Source of the DNA: Varroa destructor
Taxonomy: Eukaryota > Arthropoda > Arachnida > Mesostigmata > Varroidae
Assembly (NCBI RefSeq): GCF_002443255.2
Contig: NW_019211454.1
Location: 35,825,187-35,889,186 of the forward strand
Direction: 5' to 3'
DNA: 64,000 nucleotides
Of this stretch, positions 37,235 to 49,469 are shown piece after piece; the stretch's first letter is position 1, and every line of letters begins with the position of its first letter. Below the pieces are notes generated by a model, which was not told where the DNA came from, searched no databases, and was given only the letters and a program-made list of their open reading frames with translations. Made by a program: the position numbers and the translations under genes.

Positions 37235-40200
37235 CAGGAAAAAGATTTCAAAACTCAAAAGAATTTGAACGGGAAACGGAAATATCGCCAAAAGACAAGA
37301 AAGCATGGGGTTATATACGATAAATTATTTTTCTCGGCACCCAAGTAGCAGGGCTGCGTCTGCTGAAAGGAAATCAGGCCAGCTTATTCTTGAAAGACGC
37401 TCCCAAATTCATAGCCGCGAAGAATCCGACCACTGGAGTGACATGTAGGAGCGGAACGAAGAATTAGTAGGTAGTGGTCTGCGCAAAGCAAGACCAGCCT
37501 GTCAGGACATGTCGCACACTTATCAGCCCACGCTAGGTAGACGTTATTCTGTGGATGCTTAATCGTGGACAAATAATAATACCCAAGTCTCTCCAGAAAA
37601 AGATCTCAGCCCGACGATGGCTTCCCAAAAAGGTGGCGACCAAAAACACGGCTGGGCTTCGCTATAAAAATCGAAGAAGCTAGCATAAAAAAAGCTAACG
37701 CGATACGAAACTTAGGCAAACATACATGTTCCTTCAAAAGAAAGGTCCACCTCTTAACTGGGGTAGACGATTTCGTCCCACTTTTCGTATCAAGTTAGCT
37801 TGGTCAAAGGTTGTGGTGCCTTTTCTACCTATGCAATATCTAAATCGTTGTCAATTTTGTTCTATTGTAGCTTATCGTTAGGAAAAGGAGTAACATAAGC
37901 TAGACAGAATTCAAGATAACATCGGTTATTATGAAACATCGCTGCTGTTCCGGGATGCATTGCGCTTATACCGGTTCGTACATTTACTCTTGCTCAAGGC
38001 TATATATCATTGTCGCATTAATTATGCCGCACCGACCCACAAATGAATACGGTAAATTTATAGGAGGGCGTGTCCTTAGCTTTCGCAGAAAGTACATTAT
38101 GGGATTTGTGTTGAGGATTGAAAGTGAGCTATTTCTTTGTTCTAAAATTACATACGTGTATTACCTAAGATAGTCGAGAACTACTAAGTTCCAAAAACAT
38201 AAGTGGACTCTAAGGTTGTTACATCGCAGTGGGCCTACTTAATAACTACTAAATAGTGTGACATGTGTTGCGCTCAGTGGCTCCAGTGGATAGCGCAAAA
38301 GTAACTTAGTTATGTTGTTTGAGCCTAAAAATGTGTTGGATTTGAGCTGTATAGCGATTCCATTGATGATTCATATAGAATCCTATAGAATGCACGGCGT
38401 ACGTTTCAGTCATTGGACAATAGCGCAGCCGACAAAGAATGCTTTCTACAGGTTCGGAGCGTTCAGGCGGAACGTTTGTTGATTGCGATAAAAAGCAGAA
38501 AGACAGGTCAAATGTGAATTTCTCAGATTTTTTCCACAAATGGCTAAAAAGCTACTGCTTCCGTTACGTCATTATTCCACAATAAATTTGTTTTCATTAA
38601 ATAATTAGTATATAAATTATATGAAATAAACAATATTTTGAAGAGTTTAGCTGTATCAATATCTCTCGTTTCCAGTTTTTTTTTTTAACTAATACCAATA
38701 AGTTTTCCATTAAAGAATTAACAAAAAATTGCAATGCCAATTTCATTAGGAGTTGATTCAAGCCACCATCAACGGCATATATCATACGACAAACGTGACC
38801 AAATAGGAAATAAAAAATGAGTCTATAATAAGCTCTACTAGCGAAAACAGGCTCTCTTCGAATTTTTCCGTGCACCTATATTCATAGTCCATTGATGTGT
38901 TCGAGTGGTGTTCTAGGTCATATAGATCAACTCTTGCTGCTTTTGCTAGCAAAGCTTCGTATTCTTTTTGGGATCGCCACGTAGGAGATGTAAGTTGAAT
39001 TGAAATCATTTAATCTGGCTGTTGAAACGGAGGAATTATATTAACGCGTTCATCTAAGGGATCTACATTTTATACCTAAAAAAGGCGTACACCGACGCGT
39101 TCATCGTTGCAAAAATACTAATTAGAGTCGTCTATATCATCAGCCTATATCACACCGCATGGCTTAGTGGTGGGGTTGTATTCGGGATCAAAATTTTAGT
39201 CGGTCCTTCAAAGATCCTAGAGGCCGACTACTTGCCTTCTGAAAAATGCTGCGGTTTAGATTGAGACAATAAACCAGAGGCTGGAATGAGTTTTCATGAA
39301 GTTCTGCTGCACGTTGCACTAGCACATGCAGGAGCTGTATCTTGTTGGAGAGAAATGAAAATTCTAGCAGAGCGTATGTCGTTCTGGTCGCCTGTACAGA
39401 GCAACTGTCCATAAATATCTATCTATGATTAATCATAGATTCACGAATGTGTTTCGTTTTTGCATTACATTACGCTAAAATCTCTTATCAAAAAACAATC
39501 GCTCGTATCATTATAGTTGTCAACGGTGAGACCCGTGACATGAGCTCTGAATACGGTACCAAACATCGGTTCGACATTTGGCGCGCACATACAACTCGAA
39601 TTAATTGTTTGAAGTTCTCTGTCAAGTTAAGGTCAATGCTCTTTCGTATCCTACGCTACGAGTACGAAATATGGGGACTAGTGTCCCCTGACCCCATACA
39701 GTCCACAAAGTAGTCGCGTAGTGTAGTCTCTTTTACTCACTGAATGCAGCCAGCTATGCGACGAGCGAAATTATGTAAGTTTCACTAGTTATTTTGCTAT
39801 TTGTCATAGTTCCATAAAAGTTTAATAGAATGAAAATCAAATGCTCCCCCCTATTGATATATGAACAATACGAATGGTATCTCTCCAATTAACGCACATC
39901 CTAGAAAGGTAACCCTTTCTCCCCCCAAATTCTAACTCCAAATTGCCATTGGTTTGTTTTCTTTTCTTTTTATTTTGAAGAAAAGGTATTACGCTTGTGT
40001 ACGTATAAGCCTACTATTTTTGCTACAGTTAGTTTTAGGCCTATAGCAATTGCGAAGTGCACATAATTGGCTGCTCATTAGAGAATAGGTAGGCTCACTG
40101 TAGAGTCGTATTTAGTTAGGTACTTATATTCTGTTGACTCATCTTTCCTTCGCATTATAATTAAGTCGATACCTTATCCGCCACGGTATGGCACATGCTG

Positions 40201-41930
40201 GTACGTCGCACACCGCGTTACGATATTCTACATTAACGTGTAGCAACAATAAGCCTTTAGCCTAGCTTTAATTAGATCGACGAACGACTTGTAGTAATTC
40301 TCTAGTGTTCGATTCGATTCATTTCTATAGATATTTACCAAACATTGGTCATGTGCATAGTCTCTGAACACTGATCATCATCATCATCTGTACATTACAG
40401 ATACAGTACATTATATATTCATCTCTGTTTATCGTACGTTCTTTGATACATCTGAACAACAAAGTTTCCATAGACAATGAGCTATCGATCAGACATGTTC
40501 GTATCTCCTGAATAGAGACGACAGGGCTCTTTTGATGTTGATACTGTAGCGGACCCAAACTAAGAAAGTGGGTCAATGCTAGGAACAGCAAACCTGGCCT
40601 ACTGGACCTTTCATGCTTCCCTAGAACCACTACAGATAGCATTATAGAAGTCAAATTGAATGTATGCATATTTTTATCAGACGAATCAGTCTACTGCAGA
40701 ACTTCATTGAAGTTCTCTAGCGCTGTCCGCGGAGTCCTGGTTTCTGATCATACGCATTACACTTCGTTGATTTTATCGAATTGACTATACGAAAAAATGT
40801 ATTATTTATAACATACGAAACTTGTGAGCCGAAGCCTGGTGCATACATACATAACCACCATTTAAATTCTCTTTGCGACCAATATTTCAAGCATGCAATC
40901 AGAGATGCGATTTTGTTCAATTGATCGTATTGCCATTATCGAGGCGAAGAGTTCTACGGCCTAACACCAACATCAGATTTTTCTTACTACACAGCTTGTT
41001 GTCGTAGGCGGTTCAATGGCAATCGATAAGGGTAATCGTAACTCCAATATCATGTTTAGTCATATGATTAGAAGCAATGGGTCGGAGTACCCAATTTGAT
41101 ACCCCCAACAACGAATGTTTACGCCAACATGTTTCGAGTCAGCGTTAGAAAAATCAGAATAATGAAATTCTATTAATTTATCGCGCGACACGATCGAACG
41201 ACAGAGCAATTGGTTCAGACGGCAGTGCAATGACATAACATGTAAGTTGGTTTTTCATCACTATCTCAAAACTCCTGTTTCTTTTATTTGCCGTTGTCGG
41301 CGGTGTATATATCAGAAGCAGGCGCACTGATCATCTTTAATGCAGTGAAAACAGTTGCTGATCCGCAATAGTGAGGCAGGTTGCAAAAGGTCCCCATGGG
41401 ATTCCGCGCTAGTTCAACAAATCGGAAGTGTAGTACGCGTTTTCCTAAGCATGCATCCACATTACCCTCTATCTACCTTCTATTCTACCCCATCGGCATT
41501 CACTAATTACAACCGTACATGCATTTGGAGAGGCGATACTAACCGGGGGCTCAACGCATCGACCAAGTCCACAATACTGCCTTATAAAAAAGTGCCAGTT
41601 GATGCCCCTTATGGGACCGTTCCTTCAAGGATTCTAGCATGAGTTAGCAAAATGAGCAAGACATCTAATTATTCCACAAGCTATTCACACCTGATATCTT
41701 CAACTTTTAGATAAAAAATCAATATTAAAATATAGGTCAATTCAGAAGTGTCTGTTATGCAAACAGGATTTACTGTCAGAAAGCGTACTAAATACAAAAT
41801 TATATGAGTGTAGTCAAGAAAAAAACTGGATTTTTCTTAGGGACATGACGGTCTCCCCGACAACGGTAAAACGCGGCACAGACGAACAATCGTTAGGAAA
41901 CCGGGCAACATTTACAACGCATTCCCATAT
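37235..41930. other. Intergenic stretch with possible retroelement scraps
   Basis: No supported gene. On the minus strand at about 38412-38470 the peptide SEPVESILCRLRYCP resembles the Cys/His segment after the RNase H domain of Jockey/R1-type LINEs; this is weak. Open frames at 38597-38875 and 38782-39009 (minus) overlap in different frames, contain hydrophobic stretches and are unrecognised. An A-box-like TGGCTTAGTGG lies at about 39161. Confidence 0.3.
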
Positions 41931-41970
41931 CAAGGTATGGCCTGATATTCCTATATCAGGCCACACCTTG
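41931..41970 (-). repeat. 18-bp foldback with one G-T wobble
   Basis: Arms 41931-41948 and 41953-41970 are complementary at 17 of 18 positions around a 4-base loop. Read on the minus strand, the single mismatch becomes a G-U wobble, so a minus-strand transcript would pair along all 18 positions. It is much shorter than a microRNA precursor. It could be a small foldback element. Confidence 0.75.
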
Positions 41971-42569
41971 CTTTTTTAGTTGCGCATATATTCAAGACTA
42001 TGTAACCGGCCTGGGTAATAGCGTGCACAGCCGACACAAAGGAGCATCTACAAAAGAGTTTGTGATGCTTTTAACGTGCAAATGATTTTTTCTAGGTATG
42101 CCATTGACATCATGGAGCGTTCTTCCTCCTATATACACAAAGAAACTACTAACATTGTTAACAATCTCAAAAAACCTATACATATATACTCTCATCCACT
42201 TAAGACGATATTCAGACTATATAGTCCAAGTCTATTTACGGTAAAAGACTGTAGATCTCTTCTATAGCGAGCATCGAAGTAAATAAGTGTTTATCCGTTG
42301 AGCCCTTCCTCATGGATAGTCGCATGCAGGTATTCAAATGATGTCGCCAAATACATACACAGAGACCCGTTACCAAGAGATTCAGCGGACAAGGACCATC
42401 GAGGCAATGGTCCATACACCCAGTATGCTACAGTCCCGTGGGTCGTACTTCGAAGCCACACAAGGTACCAAATTAATCGCCTCGAGTTAATGGAATTCTC
42501 TCTGTGTAACAAACTTACGTTAACCAGAAGTATTGGTAGTAAAATATAGGTTCGCAAAATGAGCCAAAG

Positions 42570-43260
42570 TTAGACGTTTTTCGTGGAAGATTTTTCCATT
42601 TCAAGCACAACTGGGGCTCCTTTAGAGCCACACACGAAGCTACATCGTATCTACAAATCACATTACTGAGCGGTATTCCTTTAATGCTATTTATTGATCC
42701 ACTCGAGAAATTTCAAAACCAAAGGAACGCGCGTAGTATTTTGTGTATGCGGATGATGTCAAGCATTAATGTTATGCTAGACAAATTTTCTCAATGACTT
42801 AATTAAATAGCGTGCAAAACTTGGGACTCGCACACTAACTCACAAGCGCGGTCTGCTTCGAGTTGGCAGTCGAAAGTTTAAGTTTAATTAAATACCGAGG
42901 AGGAATCCAGAGAGTCAAAATCGAAGTACTTAATAAGAACATAAGTGTCCCGTCCTCGACATTTCCTCAATTCAATAAGCCAATTAAATTCGTGGTGCAA
43001 AGGTGTTCTCTTCCCTAAAATTGAATCTTTAGGACTTCAATCTAAGACCTCCATTCGCTCACGTGGAAGTGTTTCATGCTCTTCCAATACTCACGCTTCG
43101 TTATGCGCGCGTACTTTGGAACCCTCTCCGACTTCGAGCGTTAGATTTGCTTGAAGAAGTGAAACACACATTTTTCCAGAAGGCTGATTCCGTACGTACT
43201 ACAAAATTAATGAAAAAGCTTTCGTTAACTATGGGGTTAAAAACTTCGATTTGAAACGAA
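42570..43260 (+). mobile_element. LINE (non-LTR retrotransposon) reverse-transcriptase relic
   Basis: Plus-strand pieces follow the order of a LINE reverse transcriptase. LLSGIP...LMLFIDPLEKF lies just upstream of FVYADDVK, where YADD at 42746-42757 is the polymerase catalytic motif. Further on, at about 43075-43180, is ILTLRYARVLWNPLRLRALDLLEEVK, corresponding to the LEYaSvVWnP...lLErVQ segment near the end of CR1/Jockey-like reverse transcriptases. Stops and frameshifts break the frame between the pieces, so it is a dead copy. The endonuclease part and 3' end were not identified. Confidence 0.7.
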
Positions 43261-45526
43261 TTAAGAAAAATGAACGGATGCTCAACGTACTCCTCAAGTT
43301 ATTCTGTGCAAATACTGCGCAAATATCTATACTTTGTTCCGCAGTCATTACTTACTTTTAGAAAATATATTATCTTTTCGGTTGCACAAGTAGTCATTTA
43401 ACGCAGAATAATCACAATAACAACAGCATAATTGATCGTCAATATCTATGCCTATTGATGATTTTGTGAAGTAAGAGAGATAGATCGCAGTGAGATCCTG
43501 CCGTGTTTCTTGTTGGGTACTACCCTAGGATATACGTCTGCATATATTCTATGGGCTGAAGCTTACTTTTTGATCATGTTGTAAATGGACAATCAATCGA
43601 GTGCCAACAGTTCAGTGCTAACCGACAGGGGAGCATTATAATATAAATGCAGATGCGCAGCGGAACGAGCTCGATTGGGATCGTAAACAAACGACAACAT
43701 TTCACACAGTTTAGGCAGTATTATCGGTATGCTAAGTTCATACACTATATGGACATACAGACATAGTATAAGCACGTAGGCCTGCGAGCAATTTGAACTA
43801 ACCGTCAGTCCGACTAACCTCAATTAGAACGATTAATTCACATTTATGTCTCATAACGATGTATGCAGGTTGTAACAATTAGGACGCTATATATCATTTC
43901 TGTAACTGGCGGGAGAACCTTGCTTAAGTTATGCAGACGGTTCCAGTCAGGTCGTGTACCGTGCGCGGACAACCTGCGTCCTAAAGGACGGCGAAGAGGT
44001 TGTAGCTGTTTCGCTAGTCAGTTCGCGTATCTGTATACAAATGCAAAGGACAGATTTAACAGGTTGCGTAGAAAATTCAGTTTATCTCGAAATAACAGAG
44101 CGATATTCCCTAGCGGGCAAAATGGGACACTTTCGCTAGTTGGAATGCTGTGGCCCTACACTGAGGTTAGGAAATGCTCTGATCAAAAGTACAACCCATT
44201 GTTATGCTCAACGCTGAGACTAAACAGATACTCCCCGTTATAGTTTTCCCGTTCTTTTACGGTTTTTTCAAGAGGAAATGGTATAGGAACAGTAGCTCGA
44301 TGTCTTCAACGTAGCCCTAGCCAGTTATGACCGACTGAATATTCGAGACTGGAATAATAGTACTAGTACATAGTGTCAGTCGCTCATCTTGGAGAGAAAA
44401 ACGAGCGGGAAAAGGATGAATTAGATCGACGGCATGATAAAAAAAAACGCGTGCACGGCAATACGGCATTAGACCAGATAATATACACTAATGCGCTTAT
44501 TTTTGTTAACTATTGCTCGAAGAGGGCAAATCCGGACTTGCTTATTGGGATGGTATCTTGCAAGGTACTAAATGCGAAGGTAAAAAAGTGCGCATGGAAT
44601 AAAAAAAAATCCAGTTGTTGTGAGCTTTCCATTTGCAGTATGTAGGTTGAAGCTGATTTGGCGTGCTCGGAACTCAGTGGGAGCGCTGTAGGGAAAATAG
44701 AGGGTTTCTTGGGGAGCCAGTGTACAATGACAGTATCATATAGAATTAAGCGTTAGCCCAGCAGTAATTCATAGCTAAGTTCGGTTTTAAAAGTTAAAAA
44801 AACATTTAAGAATTCGCTAGGTGACCCTGTCTATAAAGAGAAGTAGAAATGCCGTTCATTAAGGAGCGACTATGTCAAATGTGTTTGAGTAAGTTGCAAT
44901 GGCATTTTGATAAAGCTTATTTTCATTAAACAAAAAATTAATCTTATTGCAACAGAAGGCAATTACAAGCAGCTAAAAGCAGCATAAACGACATAATCTA
45001 CACATTCTAAACTGCTTTATATCCGCGTTATTCTAGCGTTTCTTGAAACCGGACCTAAATTTGTCCAAAAGATCCTCCTAAACACTCCAAAAGAGTTTAG
45101 CGTAGTTGACCGCCAAAAAATAATAATTTTTATGTAAACCCTATCAGTTGTCATTCAGAGATGAAAGACGATAAACAGAAATACAAACCAATGTTTTTTT
45201 TTTTCTTTGCATAGTCGACACCAACGGATGAGATTTTATATCGTGTTTATTTTTATACGGTCCTATTTTCATGCGGAAAGTTCCTAGTGCTTTAAAATGT
45301 CTTATGCATCAAAATGACCACGGGTCGTTGAGGAGCGCAGGACTGTTTAATGGTTTCCTTATGTACAGGCGACTGCGGTCACTTAAAAGATTTGGGACCG
45401 AGATACACTTTACAATGACCGGGGCAAATACGTATTTGACAAGAATTTTTTGCTTGCTTATGCCTGAATTTTTTCATTGACAATCGACAATGGTGGCATC
45501 TGGGATGAAATAGTTGTGTTATGAAA
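43261..45526. other. Intergenic stretch, nothing recognised
   Basis: Open frames at 43863-44243 and 44373-44645 on the plus strand have no domain. The sequence is AT-rich with short poly-A runs. Confidence 0.35.
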
Positions 45527-45576
45527 CCCGAATCATCATAAAAAAATTTAGACCTTTTTTTTTATGATGATTCGGG
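45527..45576. repeat. Perfect 20-bp foldback
   Basis: Arm 45527-45546 (CCCGAATCATCATAAAAAAA, last A included) and arm 45557-45576 are exact reverse complements around a 10-base loop. The arms start with CCCGAATCATCATAA. Perfect complementarity suggests a recent or selected structure: a tiny foldback element, a replication-slippage palindrome or a hairpin RNA. Confidence 0.9.
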
Positions 45577-46555
45577 CGATGGGTTTAGATCTTATTTTCA
45601 AGACAAATGTTACGTGAATCTTAAGTAACATTATTGTCTCTGTGCTAAACTATCATGATAAACGAGCGGAAGTAATTTTATAACGACAGCAATAGCATAG
45701 GGAAGGGTTATTTTGCTCTACAGAAAAAATGGCGTGAGCGGAAAGAATTAAGTAAACATGGTCGATGTATGAAAATAAGCTACTAGGAAGCGGACTCCAC
45801 TGCTATGGTAGACCAGTGCCTGCTGCGACATCCTTCTCTTCAGTGAGACGGAAATGTACGAAAAAACACACTCGCATCCCAAAAAAAAAACGTTTGTGAA
45901 TGTTAGTCCTTAGCTGGACCCCTGTGTATTACACTTAGTCTAGTAACGCGAGCGTCTGCGACCTTACTTGATTCCAACCGCTTACCATCTCAATGTTATC
46001 TTCCCAGATTTGACTACGTAAAAATGTAAAAAATCGAAAATATCCCTTAAATTAGAATATTGTGCCTACTCTATAGATATTAAAAGAACTTCCAAACAAT
46101 TTTGCAGTACAACAGTTTAAAAACGGTTGTTAAATCGATGATAAACACATTGCTAAATAAGTTACGCCCTATTAGATAAAGAAACTACTCTCGGCAAAAA
46201 TCATCTATCTAATCGACCCAATTTCATACTCAGTTTGCCCGAGCACGACGCTAGAGGAGAAAATGAGATCAAGTGACCATTGGACAACGCCGACTTGGGT
46301 CGGATAGACAAGTGAACATACCGACAAATAGACTCCATTGTTATTCTACTATATATAACAGACAATTAAACTAAGCGTAGATGTTTATTTATGTGTTTGC
46401 GCATATTTATTCGTAGCAATAAGGGTTTTGTTTAGCATTAGCAGCTTGTAAGGTCTATAACTATAAAGAGACTTATCGAGATATAGACCAATCGACAAAT
46501 CGGGTGAAGACCAAGTAAAAATTAATACTTTGTTACGATGGTATTGTTGCTTCAT

Positions 46556-46558
<3 letters not shown>
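45577..46558. other. Intergenic stretch, nothing recognised
   Basis: AT-rich, with no open frame of note and no repeat beyond poly-A runs. It lies between the two perfect foldbacks. Confidence 0.4.

Positions 46559-46589
<31 letters not shown>
46559..46589 (+). repeat. (TA)n microsatellite
   Basis: A pure TA run of about 30 bases, ending about 50 bases before the perfect foldback at 46638-46689. Confidence 0.95.
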
Positions 46590-46594
<5 letters not shown>

Positions 46595-46637
46595 ATATTT
46601 GTCCCTTTACAGTTCAGGGAACGCGTAACCGCCGGTC

Positions 46638-46689
46638 ACCTTTCTTACATTCACATGTGTTAAACAACACATGTGAATGTAAGAAAGGT
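46638..46689. repeat. Perfect 24-bp foldback
   Basis: Arm 46638-46661 (ACCTTTCTTACATTCACATG continuing TGTT) and arm 46666-46689 are exact reverse complements around a loop of four bases (AAAC). The stem is strong and without mismatch. No coding sequence overlaps it. Candidate explanations are a miniature foldback element, a palindrome made by inverted template switching, or a hairpin RNA. Confidence 0.93.
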
Positions 46690-49469
46690 CAAATATTTGA
46701 TTGTGTACAGTTTAAGCAATACCGACAACTGGCCTCTGCCGTTCTTCGTGTCAATGAACTCATAATCCAGACAAAATAGGTACCACTTCACGAGTTTGCT
46801 TCTGCTTGCGAATATCAGGCATGAAGGGCTACTAAGTGGGCTGATTAATTCCTACTAGCCTGCGAGACTGCACGTACGAGCAATTGTATGGAACTTCGCT
46901 TATACCTAAAGAGTACGTGTCTCATATGCGAGCATCGTATGTTGGGTTCGGCAAGCCTTTTCTACCTACGTATTGGGTCTTAACTTAAGAGTTTGAAAAT
47001 GTGGGCTCTAAAACGTATCTTCGATGTAAATGGCCGTAAAGACACGGTCCCTCGTCGCGATCAAAATGTTCCCGCCAGCGTAGTCGAATGAAACTGCCTC
47101 ACAAATATATATATATTGAATAATCGAGAAAAATTTTTACCACTTCGTTGTTTAATTGTCCATGGCGTTGTCAACAAAGACAGATGTTGTCTCCTTACTG
47201 GAAGACCTGAAGTCGCAGTGGAAACAGCAAGACTATAGAGATTTCCATCAAACCTCCCTAGTGTTTCACGCAGCAGGCCGAATGGGTGAGGCAAAAACGT
47301 CTCGCAGATACCTGATCACCCTACAAGCATCTGCTTGAATATTAACTTCTTATTAAGCGACGATACGCAAATCTTGGGTCTAATACTATTGCCACTGGAA
47401 ACAAATGTTAACTCGGGCTGAGATTATGAGACTATGACATTTTTTTATTCCAGATCGCTTTTTAACTGTGAGTTGTCCATGTTGTTTTTTTTTCCTTTAT
47501 AAAGGCCCCTACCGGTAGGACATCTAACTCAACTCAGTAGTAGCAAGAGTTTTTCTTAGTTCTCCTTTAGTCTATCTTAAGTAGGAATTGAGTGATGATA
47601 ATCACTTGTTCACTCAAGGGGTCAAGCGCTCGGATAAACCGGCCGGGTCGAGCAACCTTGTTTTGACCCCTCTCCTCGCTTCCAGTCAACCGAAGGGTAC
47701 GACGCGGGCCACGTGGCAAGCAGTTTGCTCGGACAGATCAGGTCCGTTCTGTGGCGGTGAATAGATGGACTCACATCCTGCTTCTTGCTTCTCAAGCCAG
47801 GCTCTCCGAGGGGATTCGTGGCCCTACAGCTATCTTGGCGGCTGCCAGCCATCCGTTGCCTTCTCAGTGATAAGCTAATGATTCGCCTTCTGTGTCAAGT
47901 ACGAACTTGAAGCTTGTTAGCGCCAAACTTCGTTACCTCGCTGACCAAGCAGTGACGACGACGACGACGGCGACGAAAACTGAAAAAGGTACCAGTAGAG
48001 TTGGGGGTGAAGAGAGATTCAGGGGCACCCAGCGAGAGCTGGTGTCTATTAGCGAGCGGCGGCTGAAAAGCTTGAGAGGCTGGAGCACGATGCAATGGGT
48101 AAGAAAACGTTGTTTTGCCCTGCGACCGCATGCCATCTTGCAGTAACTTGCTGGCCGGTACATATGTTCCCCAATTGCGACTGACCAGGGCTGTTCGACC
48201 GAATCAATCTGCCTTGAGAAGCAGTCTGGCTAGCTGGATCTGCCGAAGCCAGCAACTGTGTCAGTAACAGCAGTCTTACTCATGATGTACTTCTACACTG
48301 TTGCATCGGGAGTCAAGCAACTTCGAACTAGATAGCTCCTTGGCCGTGCGCATCAAAGCTCTATCATTCGCTCCTAAATGTCGGCGGTCGCCACTCTTCC
48401 AGTAGCAGTGTAAGGGTTCTTCTAAGTCAGCCAGTCACTTCAATTTCCGCTTTAGCTGCTCTTCCATGATGTGCCTGCTCGCCGTCTCATAATAAGTGGA
48501 TTGAAGCGAAGTGAACCCTAGACAACTTCATCCTGTCGGGTTCTCTCGATCATAAAAGTTACTGAAGCACAAGTCGTGCACAAGATGGATGAAATTTAAG
48601 CCAGCCACAAGTGGAGGCAAATAAAGTAAGGCCGTTGGCGAACGGCTTGACCCGAGCGCGCGCGCAAATCTTCACCCGACAAAACATGTACATAGCCCAC
48701 GACGTTGTCGTTCCACCTCACCAAAGATCATCATTAATTTAGCTATAATGCATGCCTCATTCTGTATGGAAATTAGTATAGGTTAGTATGACTATAGTTT
48801 GTTTTTTCTTAGTGTGGCTAGTTCTTTATTCATTTATAGGATAGGTTAATCTACTCAATTTGATTGACTGAGTTAATGGCGTTTGTGTGTATGATATATG
48901 CAGGCAATATCATTTCCGTTTTGATAAATAAATATGTATAAGATAAATAAAATGAAAGTTTTATGCTGAACATTTCATGTTATTCTCGTCTTTGGCGATA
49001 CAAGAAAGTTATGCAGCGCAGTTTGTACTACAGAGCGTGGTACGCACCACGGCACCGGTAGCCAGCCGTCCCTCTTTTAAGGGCCGTGAATAACGTGGCG
49101 GTGCTTAGTTATCGTTATCGCATAGGCAGAATGGCGACAATCATTGGGGTCCTGTACTGAATAGTCGCTGCAAAAAATAAGTAATATGAGAGTTGAAAAG
49201 TTTTATCGAGTTTACGACATATCATAGTTTATATTATGGGAGGTGGAATTACGGTCATATCAAAGCCAGCTATTATACAAAAACATTGAGGTGGGACACG
49301 ATTACGCCATTGTTAATCTATAAATTTATATGCTAAGTCGTAAAGGATGGGTCGCCTAAACTCGGAGTCTTTCTCTTACTATGTGTATTAGGTTGTATCT
49401 AAATAGAAAAGGTCCTTGAACGAACTATTTGTGTGCAAAAAGTGTCACTCCTAAGTTATGTTTATTTTA
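46690..49469. other. Intergenic stretch including a GC-rich block
   Basis: From about 47.6 to 48.7 kb the G+C and CpG content rises, with a (GAC)n run at 47954-47976. Overlapping open frames on both strands follow the composition. It could hold a promoter or untranslated exon, but nothing proves it. The frame at 47156-47338 (plus) is unrecognised. Confidence 0.3.

Noticed and set aside
43863..44243. 126-codon plus-strand open frame
   Set aside because: Rich in Arg, Ser and Leu without any recognisable motif, and overlapped by another open frame on the same strand. No splice support.
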